Shown piece after piece: positions 54,894 through 64,000 of a stretch of 64,000 nt of DNA. The notes under the pieces were generated by a model. The model searched no databases. It had not been told where the DNA came from and was given only the letters and a program-made list of their open reading frames with translations. The stretch is taken from contig NW_024466599.1 of NCBI RefSeq assembly GCF_017591425.1, positions 73,078,501-73,142,500 of the forward strand. The letters run 5' to 3'. The DNA is from Ochotona curzoniae. Taxonomy: Eukaryota; Chordata; Mammalia; Lagomorpha; Ochotonidae. Numbering within the stretch: the stretch's first letter is position 1; each line of letters opens with the position of its first letter. Both the position numbers and the translations under genes were made by a program.

Positions 54894-57457
54894 ATGTAAA
54901 TTTAATGCTAACTATATGCTTTTGGTGCTTTCCTGAAAGGCACACCTGGAAGAACATTTCTCACAACTAAACTAAAGGTTTTTCCTCCTTGATATTTCGG
55001 GTTCTGTCTATTCATACTTAGATGTCTAGACTAAGAAAATGTTAGACACAAAATCAAGTCCATGAACAGGCTTGACCCTGGTATTTTTAAATTTATTTAT
55101 TTGCAAGACTGAATTATGCAAAGAGTTATCCTCCATCTCCTGGCTCACTGGACATAGTCCTTTTTACTTGCAAAGATGTTTATTATATATGCTATTTGAA
55201 CTGAACCAGATAGTGATATAGAAAGAAGAAACAATATAGACGAGAAAGAAACTACAGCAGGAGGTGAGGGAAGAAAGGAGATGGGGAGGGAGGAACAAGC
55301 AGGAGAGGAGGAATGGGTCTAAAATCAATGGCCATCGAAGTGTCTTATGTCATTCACAACAGCGAATTCTGAGTGTCCTTCTAGCTGGTATCACTGGTCA
55401 TCTATAAAACTAAGAGAAAACTTTGAATAGTTTCATCATAAAGAAAGAATGGTTAGTGTTGACTATACTAAATAATTTCATGCAGTGTATGCCTAGACTG
55501 GATGCAATGTACTTGCATATATACTGTGTTACATAAAGACTATTAATGGGTCCAATTATTATGTATCAATCAAAAATAAAACTTTAAAATGGTGGCCCAC
55601 AATATGGATAAGTGAGTAGTGTACGCATTTACATTTGTTGTCAGAAAATATACAGATCTTATGAGGCTAGTTAAGAGATTACCAATGCCTTGAATTGTGT
55701 GTGAATTCCTCACACTGGAGTCTGGGACAAAAAAGGAACAGGGGAGTATGTATTTTGAACCAACATGCAGTTGTCCATTGGATTGCTTCCCATTCTGTAC
55801 TACTGGACTGTGCAATGGGATCTGGGGACTAGAGGCAGTGTTTCCTGAGTCCCACTAACATCCATCGCATCTTAGTACTGGGCTTTTAAAGTCATCACTA
55901 GAGAGCTACTTGTGAAGTATTCCCGTCTTCCCTGAGAATGGCACAGTCACGTTTCCGGGAGGGTGCTAAAGTGGCCAGAAATCAAGAGCCAAATGTTTGC
56001 TAATACCTAGGGAGCAAGAAGTTTGGACATCCCTCCCATGCTACCCAGCCGGTAATGAAACATATTACAACTTCAAATGCTTAGGGGTCTAAGGGGCTAC
56101 CAAGGACATGGAAAGAAGGGAGCAACTATCTTGTTCAGTTTTTCTAAGCCACCCTACTCTAGAAGCTTGATGTGTAAAGAATGGAAAATCAGAACCCATT
56201 CTTACAGACATGCACCTGATTTTACGAAAACCCAAGCTTCCTTCTCACCACTGATGTCATTGTGTCAGTACTGGATTTTACGATGGATTCTTTTTAGGGG
56301 GAGGGGATCCTTTTGGTGTACATTTCACAGGATGTGAGATTTCTCTTGCCCCCAAGACCACCTTCACACTGGCTGTGAGTTCTGGTTCTTCCCTTTCATT
56401 CCAAACAGATCCTCATTTTTCCTTATGCTGCTAATGGTAGATCTTCCCATGGGAGCTTCCCTGTCTTCCTCTGAAAATGCTGATGCAAACATGGGGCTTG
56501 TGTGTTTTGACTTTGAAGATGTCTGTAATGAGTTAGTAAATTGATTTTTGGACATTCTTTCGTTGCAATTGTAAATCTCAAACAACTGATAGGAGAAACT
56601 CTGGAAGCAAGCATCGTAGACTTGAGTCGCTATGGGTCATGTGAGGGACCCTGGCCCCCAGCCCAGGACCTTGAAGCCCCATGGCCCTATTTAAACCTGA
56701 GCTTTCTATTGTTCGCCCAAGAAAGCTACCTTGCTTGGGCTGTGCTAACTGCTAGCTTTCAGACACGGACAAGAGTATGGCTACATGTGGTATCTTACAT
56801 TCCCACAGAATGACACCTGCCAAGCTGTTGCTTAAGAGCCTGAGAATGCAGTTTCTGTAACATTCATAGAGAATAATATCATCCCTGTTAAAGAACTGGT
56901 GGATTTCAGGGTGGATTGATGTATGAGACACACGGTATGGAGTTTAAAAAGTCATGCCAGACATTTTAGAGTGGACTTTCATCTTTGTAGCTGCCAGGAA
57001 CCTCTTCTTTGTTGTGTAAATGAAGGCTGGGCTCCTTGCCAGAGGAGGGGGTAGAATCTTTCTGGCTTGCTGAAGCCTGACCCTTTGTTAGAGGCCTTGG
57101 TAAGTGGGAGTTCTGCAGAGGCAGGGGTCTTCCTGAGATGAGCAGACCATGGAGGCATGTAGGTGGTCTCTGCAATCTAAAAGGGATGTTTCTGTGTTGG
57201 TGACAGAAACCCAGGCCCAACTTACCTTGAATCAGATGTGTGGCCCAGGTTGGGAGCCCTTTGCTCATTGCATACACTTACCGTATGCTACTTCCTGATA
57301 GTTATTTGGGAAACTGAGTATGACAGTGATTCCTAGAAGGGCTTTACACTGGAAGCCCAGTGTGAAACACTGCACAGGCCCATATAGTCATAGGGTCTGG
57401 GAAGGCGGCTGTGATAGTGAACTACTGACCTCCAGGCTGTACCAGGTCCCTGTTGAA
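54894..57457. other. Repeat-poor unique block
   Basis: A short SINE-tail-like phrase lies at 55085-55155 ('tttttaaatttatttatttgcaagactgaattatgcaaagag'), and a purine-rich tract at 55240-55320. Otherwise unique. No coding exon supported; overlapping frames at 56364-56813 and 56966-57277 carry no known motif. Confidence 0.4.
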
Positions 57458-57476
57458 CACTGACACCTAGTGGCCA
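57458..57476 (-). promoter_or_regulatory. CTCF-like motif
   Basis: Minus strand reads TGGCCACTAGGTGTCAGTG, close to the core CTCF pattern (TGG)CCACnAGRKGGC with one unfavourable core base. Unique sequence context. Motif similarity only. Confidence 0.35.
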
Positions 57477-57819
57477 CAGAAGGATTTGATATCAATGTTG
57501 TCACATGGGACCGAGACAGTCAAGTAATCAAGGACTTTTTACCACGGAGATAATTAATTCTGCAATCTGAAAAGAAAGTATTAGCAGTCTTGCTAACAGC
57601 AGTGTTGTCAAGTGGGCTGGTTTGGTTGCCGAAGAACATTTTCTTGCCATTCCCTTTATATCGTCAGGCAGGGGGGTGGTGAGATTTCAGAGGCAATCTT
57701 ACACCTGTAGAGTGAATTTTTCTTTCCTTACTTATGTACTTCATGGTTGTGAAATACAGAGTTCACAAGCAGATTAATGTGGAGAATCATTGAATTCTAG
57801 GACACTACACTGAACAGGG

Positions 57820-57821
<2 letters not shown>

Positions 57822-57861
<40 letters not shown>
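57822..57861. repeat. (GT)20 microsatellite
   Basis: Forty bases of perfect GT alternation, the longest pure dinucleotide in the window. Alternating purine-pyrimidine DNA can adopt the Z form. Confidence 0.98.
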
Positions 57862-57864
<3 letters not shown>

Positions 57865-59740
57865 GCTATAGATGCTATAGACACAGAAACCCTGACCTTG
57901 CTCATTTCATGCAGGTGTCTTGGATCATCCTCTAGAGGCCCCCACACTCACAGTTCGCCCAAGGAGAGACTGTTTTTGTTTTCCGAGTCTGTATTGCGAT
58001 GTGACCATTGGAGGACTGGAAGGGGCCTATAGTCAGGTGCAGCTGGTAAAAAGAGAAGACCCCGTTTCTCCTCTTGTACCTGAAATAAGTCTCCCTCTGA
58101 GATGCTGGTTCTTCTCTGCTTCACTTCTTCCCTGGAAGTTCAGAGTCCTCTTAGTTTGAAGTCCTCATGTTCTGATTCTTTTCCATTTATGTCTGCAAAA
58201 CTTTAAAAAATACATATTTAAGGATTTAGGTTGGGTTGATTATTTCCATGGGATTTTTGGCATGTATGAGCAAAAGATGGGACACTACATTTTTTTTCTT
58301 ATTTAAAGCATTTAATATTATTGTTTCAGCTTCTGTTAAACTGAGCATAATTTTTCTACTTCAGATTAGGTTAGGATTTTTTTGGAAACGAGTAAAGGAG
58401 TTAAAGGGACACAACTGTGTGTGATGGATCTTTCACGGTAACAGATAGTATATCTGAGGAATTTAAATGTCTTAATGAATGCTGTCCCTTTTGGTCTGAA
58501 CATGAAGAAAGGCAATTTTTTCCAAGAATTGCCTGTACTAATAATTTCATTCCTTTACATACCAAGCTTCTATGAAATCTCAGAAATCACATGAGAGAAT
58601 ACCATGGTAAGGAAAAGATAGATTAAAATGAAAAGATACATTAAATTAAAAGATCAAACCGGCAGCGAATGCATTTATTTCCTCTTGCCTTCTGTATACG
58701 TTAATGAACATTAATTAATAAGCATTAAAACAACATTGGTGTGCAGGATTTTAAACATTTTTGGGTCCCGTACTCTCACAACAGCTTCAGTCAATGTAGT
58801 GTTTAACTACGGGGTTAGCAAGTGGTGATTCTCTTTTTAATTTTAATTTTTCTAGACATACACCAGCCAGGATTCTCTCATTTCCCTGCATTGTGGAGGA
58901 TAGCAATGATGAGTACAGCGACAAGAAAGAGAGGCCATAGAAGAATCTACGCAATTGGCTAAAAGCAACATCTTTCAGAAGCAAGTGTGCTGTAACCTTG
59001 CAAATCAAATCGAAAGCAAAGCAAACTCTTTTTTAAAAAAACCGTGATTGAATCCAAATGTCCTTTTGGCATTAAAGTAGCAACACAGTCTTAATTGTTT
59101 ATTGATTATTCAAAACATCTAAACCTGAGATGTATCGGAGTGGCTCAACTGTTTCTCTTTCAGCATGGACACTGGGACTTCACTGGGAACCCATCACTAA
59201 GAGGGGAGGCTCTCTTACCTGAGATAGTCTTGGTATCGCTTTCTGATCTGGGACAGACAGGTTGGCCTTCATTAACCTGCAGGTTGAAGGAACACTGTAA
59301 GTAATTTTTCCCCCAGTAACACTGTGAATAATCCTTGAGAGAGCGATATTCAAACCTCAATTTGGTCTGTGGCTTTGGAAGCATTTGCCAAGTAGTGAGT
59401 TGGCAGAGAATAAGAAGCACAGCAGGGCTGGGGCATCCTCAAAGATCATCCTTTGCTACCCAAATGTGTTTTTGGTCAAAGTCTTTGAGCACAGTGCAAT
59501 AATGAAAAAGATAGGGAGGAATAATTTTCAGCTATTTTGCAGTTTAATAATGTTAGCATTTAGGGTTGAGGAGAAGGAAAAGAGAAGGGAACGGGAAGCA
59601 AGTAAAAATATTCTGGGATTAAATTGTTATCTTTAAATATTGTGCTTCAGAGGTACAGCAACCCAGGGCTTTCAAGCCTTGCTGCCAGGGATGACTAAAT
59701 CTGGGTCTCTTTGCAGTGGAAACTAATTAACTGCTCCCTG
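57862..59740. other. Repeat-poor unique block
   Basis: No SINE, LINE or exon recognised. Confidence 0.4.
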
Positions 59741-59759
59741 GTACCACTAGGTGGAGATA
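59741..59759 (+). promoter_or_regulatory. CTCF-like motif
   Basis: Plus strand gtaCCACTAGGTGGagata matches the CCACnAGGTGG core; the following C of the consensus is A. Lies 2.3 kb from the opposite-strand motif at 57458. Confidence 0.3.
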
Positions 59760-61885
59760 CAGGTTTACCCACCGCTCATTCCCTGGTTAAAAAGGTCTGC
59801 GATGACTGTAAAATCCTTAACAGAAATTTATGATGTTCAGGATTGACCGATTTTGAATCATATTGGTCGTGAATTCACACTTATTTTGAGGGGAGGAGGA
59901 GTGTGGAGAATTTTTTTAAATACTACCTCATACAATAATAGCAAATACCCCTCATTGTGCAGTTGTAAGGTTGTCCATGAGATTTATTGCTTTTCAAAGC
60001 TCTAACTACAGATGTTTCTGAGACTCTGAGTGAGCAATCATGCCACGTTCTAAATCATCTTCTGCGAATACTATACATATTTTATTGTCACACTAGATGC
60101 TAGTTCATGCGATCAGTGGTCAGAGAAAAAGGAAGCTCCGCCTCCAAAAAAAAAAAAAGAAAAGAAAAGGGAAAAAATAATAACAACAAAACAATAACAA
60201 CTTCACCAGTGGAAAGGGGCCAGCAGCTGGCAAGAGTTGGGAAGTGCGTTTGAGTTTAAGGGGTTGTTTCCAAATACAGTACTTTTTGAGAATCTCATTA
60301 CTTCACATCTTGATGTGTGAATTGTGGTTCACAGCCCAGTTTGCTCAGGGCTAGTTAGCGCTTGTCTCAATGGTCCTAGGTGTCTAATATCCCATTAATC
60401 AAACCTTGGCGAAATGAAGCATTGCGATTTGTTTTGGCTGAGCCCCGTCTCTCTGCTGAGTTGACGTCCTCTCTTTTATGTCCACTTCTCTGTGTCCATT
60501 GGTAGATGGCATGCACTATCAGATGGCTTCCAGAGGAGACAATGGGGCCCAAACGTCCCCTAGAAAGGCAGGGAGCCATTTATTATTCTTTCTTTCACAC
60601 TTGTCTCCCAGATGAAAATGCTCCCCAAGTTCACTGGATCATTCACTCACATTTTCTCTCTTGGCCCATTCTCTTGGCCTCTTTCATGGAAAGAATACCT
60701 CATAGATTTCATCTCAGTTGCCCATGTAACCTTACTCTGCAGAGCTGCCATTCCACCTGCCAGGATCCCATTGAAAGACTTTTCTCACGGAGTAAAGGAC
60801 CTCCGCATTTGTGGCTGGGAAAGTTCAAACAGCGATGTAATCATGGCTACATAGCAATTGTGCACGTCAACTTTTCTTCCACAATGATCATCAAAGTGGA
60901 AAAGTCGTAAATGTTTGTAATAATCATAAAACCAAAAGATAGTGAAGATTTAGCTTAGTGTCTTCACCTCAAAATTTTCACAACATTTTAAATGAATTCA
61001 TAAGAAAAGCAAAAAACACTTTTAGTGGCTGTAATTTGCCAACCAAGAAACAAAAGATAATTAAATTAAAAAAATAAAAACAGAAAGTGATATCTCATCA
61101 TTAATTTCTGATTGCTCTAAGGTAATATTAAGATAAACCTAAATTCATTTCTTAAACACATATGCACAGTTAGGACCATACAGAGCTAGGTAGTTCATTT
61201 CTAATGGATGCAAAGGGGCAGTCTCATTTTCCAATCTCTTTCGAGTGCATTTTTAAAAGCAGAGTTCATAGAAGTGTATGTCTCACTTCCTAGTTGTTTT
61301 TCTCATTCGGAAAGAAATGTCCAGTGAGAGATCTCATTGGCTGTTGAAAAGATATTAACCAAAGCGACGAGGGCACGTGATCAGCAATGCAGTGCACTGG
61401 GGATGGGGGTGCGGTGGGGAAATCAATACAGAGTCGCCTGCCACTGATCCGCACCCTTAGCAGCCAAATGCTGGGCTTGTGCTTTGGATAAACACCAACA
61501 TCACCGTGCAGGAATATCATCTCTACGATGGTTCTTTCTTTACCTGGCAGAACATCTCAGAAGTCACTAGAAAATTCTTTACACTTAGGAGAAAAATCAA
61601 ACTTACATTTTATAACAATACACAACTTTCTTTTCGTGCTCAATATGGACTTGGTGACATTAAGCACTTCACAGGAAAAACCTGCCCAAACCCACCGAGC
61701 TCAGTGTTACATCCACTCGACCGCTGAAACAGAGCGTGACGCTCACCAGTGACGGTCACAACAGTTTTATTACAATGAGAGGTGAAGCAACCGACTTACC
61801 AGAATGCGGCCCCGAGGAGCGCATTTACAGGATTTGTAAGCCACAGTTCACAATAGCTTGTTGTGGTTGGGCAGTCAGTCTGTGC
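59760..61885. other. Repeat-poor block with possible regulatory patches
   Basis: A-rich stretch at 60148-60200. The segment 61320-61480 keeps CpGs and holds an E-box CACGTG (61374) amid 'aaagcgacgagggcacgtgatc' and 'gatccgcacccttagc'. A plus-strand frame at 60506-60910 (134 codons) overlaps another open frame and has no recognised motif. Confidence 0.35.
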
Positions 61886-61889
61886 CTGT

Positions 61890-61985
61890 CTTCTCTCCAG
61901 TCCGGTAGTTAAGATCATCACACTCAGGCTTTGGAGCCACACCTGTGAGTTAAACAGGTCTTGATTCCTGGGAAATGAGAGCTAT
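61890..61985 (+). mobile_element. Possible MIR SINE 5' fragment
   Basis: 'ccggtagttaagatcatcacactcaggctttggagccacacctgtgagttaaac' parallels the MIR start ('...gtggttaagagcacggactctggagccagactgcctgggttcgaatcc'). Confidence 0.5.
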
Positions 61986-64000
61986 CCATGCTGTAGGGCA
62001 CGTGGGTGGTTCGGCCTGTGAGCCCACACAGTCCCACACAGTTTCATATCCAAAGAAGCAAAGCAAAGGTTACAAAAACGAAAAGTATTGTAGCTGGTAA
62101 TGAGCCATGCTAGCTCCATTTCGCTTTCAGCTCTACACACGGTACTTCCTTGCTGAATTAACAGAGGGGGATTGGATTTGCCCTGAGAAAGGCAATGGAC
62201 TGATGATACTGGGATCCGCTTCCGGAAACCTCACCTGCAGGCATCACCGGCTCACCTGCTTTCAACGCCTTGTATCTTTTTAAGTTAGAGTTTTCTTAGC
62301 TGGTTTTGGCATTGGAATCATCCTTAAAATATCACACAGAAGAGTCATTTTTCCATGAGACAAATGTATGTTCTTCCCAGTTCAAATATCCTTGCACAGA
62401 ATGCTATTTTCTGGATTTAAAAGAACATGTTCACGTGTTGCTACTTCTCCTCAAGCAATTTTCAATTTTCAAATTTTATTGTGTTATTCCATCAGTGCTA
62501 CAAACTCAGGATGATACAAGAATGCAATCGGGAAGTACTTCTTTAAAATAAATCAGTCTACATTTTTCCTTTGTATACATAGAAATCAAGTAAAATAAGA
62601 TGTTTTTGTTTTTGAAAACTCTAGACGTTGATTGGTAAAAACAACTGTTTTTTGAGATCTCTCCAGGAAGTTCAGTGCCACCCTCACTCCCACATGCACA
62701 CATATGTAACTCGCACATGAGATAGCAAACTCATGGTCAATGCAAGCTTCTTTTAGTCAATAAAGACACATTTAGGCCGTGAATATTTATACGAATTGGT
62801 CCAGTGTGAGTATAAAAGTCAATCTGTAGTCAGATTGAAACTTAGAGGAATGCAAACCTGGGACAATATTGCAGTCAGTTCTTAGGCGGGCACTATCAAC
62901 AGACCCTCTTTGAATCCCAGGCCCTCTTTGTCCCTCTGTCCCTCGTTGGTCCTGAATGTGTCAGAAATTCCTCCTCATCAATTAAAGATGGTTGAGGGAA
63001 AGTGGAGTGCCTCAACTATTAAGTAGTAAAAGCAATTACAGGGAGATCCATCCCCTGTGGGATAATGTGCTAGTACACAAGTATTTGCAGTATGCGCACA
63101 AACATCCTTTCCTGGAAGATAAGGGTCTCAGAAAGAAACTTCATGTAGAAACAACAGCAACAAAATGAATTGGGGGTGGCTGGGTAGAGAGGAAATGATT
63201 GTTCTTATTAGCCCATTCTTCTGATTCACTTTGTTATCCGTTGTAACTGCAGCTGGGCCTTCATGTGAAAGATTCCAAACGAGACAATCAACAAAGAGAG
63301 AGAATCACATGGACCAATGAGGCAGAGCGTATATTTGGCGCTCATGCCCGTTTGCCATAACAAAGCTGGGGCAAAGGGGTCTCAAGCGATCTGCCACATC
63401 CATTCCTATTCAAGCTACATGGGAATCCCCACACATCTGGTTGCTACTAACATTTGAGTTGAAATGCACCTACTTCCGATTTTCACTTGGCTTTCTTAGC
63501 TCTCTGGTTATGTCAATGAAACTGTATTTGGTGGGTGTTAGTTGTTGGGAATGTCGTCAGATCAAATGGTTAAACAAACCACCACCAAACAAAACACAAA
63601 GAGGAAGTCACCCCCCCCCCCCTTGAGTGTTTCCTTCATCGACAGAATGTGTGTTTGATCAGAATGCAACACCATTCATCTTATGGACTCTCGGTTGATC
63701 ATGTCTGCTGGAAGGATACATAGACTCCACGAGAAAAGGCATTTATCTAAATTATCCTGATCAAGTGCCATCACTTTGGATGAAAGAAAAATGAATGAGA
63801 AGATGATTTTGTACATAAATGCCTCACACTTGGATTCCTTAAGGAAATACATAGATACAAGGTATAAATAGCCTTTTCTACTCAAGTGTACTCAGAAAAG
63901 TTTGTAAAAATAAAAGAGGAATGAAAAATATGGTCTATTTTGGCACAAGAGATGTTTGAAGTGCGCACATGCCTTTTTTTTTACATCAAGCCTTTATTTT
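61986..64000. other. Repeat-poor block to window end
   Basis: Unique. At 62210-62270 an ETS-like 'ttccggaaac' and two cacctg boxes lie together. At 63225-63385 a CpG-keeping stretch includes 'gaccaatgagg' (CCAAT), 'atttggcgctc' (E2F-like) and 'aacaaag' (SOX-like). A run of 12 C lies at about 63611-63622. No exon recognised. Confidence 0.35.

Noticed and set aside
60506..60910. 134-codon open frame with a second overlapping open frame
   Set aside because: No recognisable domain, no splice or promoter context, and two simultaneously open frames in low-stop sequence argue for chance. A protein search would settle it.
1..64000. CRISPR array, bacterial operon, rRNA or functional tRNA genes
   Set aside because: No spaced direct repeats of CRISPR type, no operon-like coding density, and the only tRNA-like text is the SINE heads, which lack a cloverleaf 3' half.
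1..64000. Endogenous retrovirus or LTR pair
   Set aside because: No paired long terminal repeats, primer-binding site or gag-pol text was recognised. The RT fragment at 48246-48692 is L1-type by its motif text and surroundings.

Overview
This window is mammalian nuclear DNA with no protein-coding gene that I can support. It is AT-rich and CpG-poor, has no long open reading frame, and is built from interspersed retroposons on a non-coding background. The commonest repeat is a tRNA-derived SINE of about 320 bp. It has a head like gggcccggcgc, a B-box-like GGTTCTAATCC, the phrase 'gatcccatatgggcgcc', a pyrimidine-rich end and a tail of (A)n/aataaataaat. This is the lagomorph C-SINE. The youngest copies do not look like the rabbit consensus I remember, so I favour a pika (Ochotona): lagomorph is fairly secure, pika is inference.

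Layout. 1-3.8 kb: partial and full C-SINEs around a possible L2 relic. 3.9-8.1 kb: a very old antisense L1, recognisable only by word order and cut by several SINEs. 8.1-18.4 kb: AT-rich unique sequence, an AT microsatellite, degenerate SINEs, a truncated 7SK snRNA retropseudogene (13.27-13.50 kb) and an old L1 end. 18.4-20.3 kb: two copies of one antisense retroposon, the second flanked by a 20-bp perfect target-site duplication, the first carrying an 84-90 bp tandem block. 20.3-27.8 kb: 7.4 kb with no recognisable SINE or L1, including TAAT-rich patches. 27.8-35.8 kb: SINEs of several ages, one MIR-like fragment, and a possible broken processed pseudogene at 28.0-28.6 kb. 35.8-41.6 kb: mostly unique. 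41.6-44.3 kb: a SINE inside a SINE, then a 5'-truncated antisense L1. 44.3-47.6 kb: a possible L2 relic and two SINEs. 47.6-52.0 kb: a rearranged antisense L1 with dead reverse transcriptase, an inserted L1 3' UTR that itself carries a young SINE, and a tandem array of 200-240 bp units. 52-55 kb: SINE relics. 55-64 kb: repeat-poor sequence with a (GT)20 tract, a possible MIR and two CTCF-like motifs.

No genes act together here. The connecting process is L1-driven retroposition: L1 copies, SINEs, the 7SK copy and possibly one mRNA copy all sit in a gene desert or a large intron. I found no CRISPR array, operon, rRNA, functional tRNA or novel system. The observations most worth checking are the tailless 7SK copy, the L1 3' UTR G-quadruplex motifs, the layered L1/SINE nest at 47.6-52 kb, and the SINE-poor blocks that may be conserved regulatory DNA. 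All matches were made by eye, so family names and boundaries of old repeats are approximate.
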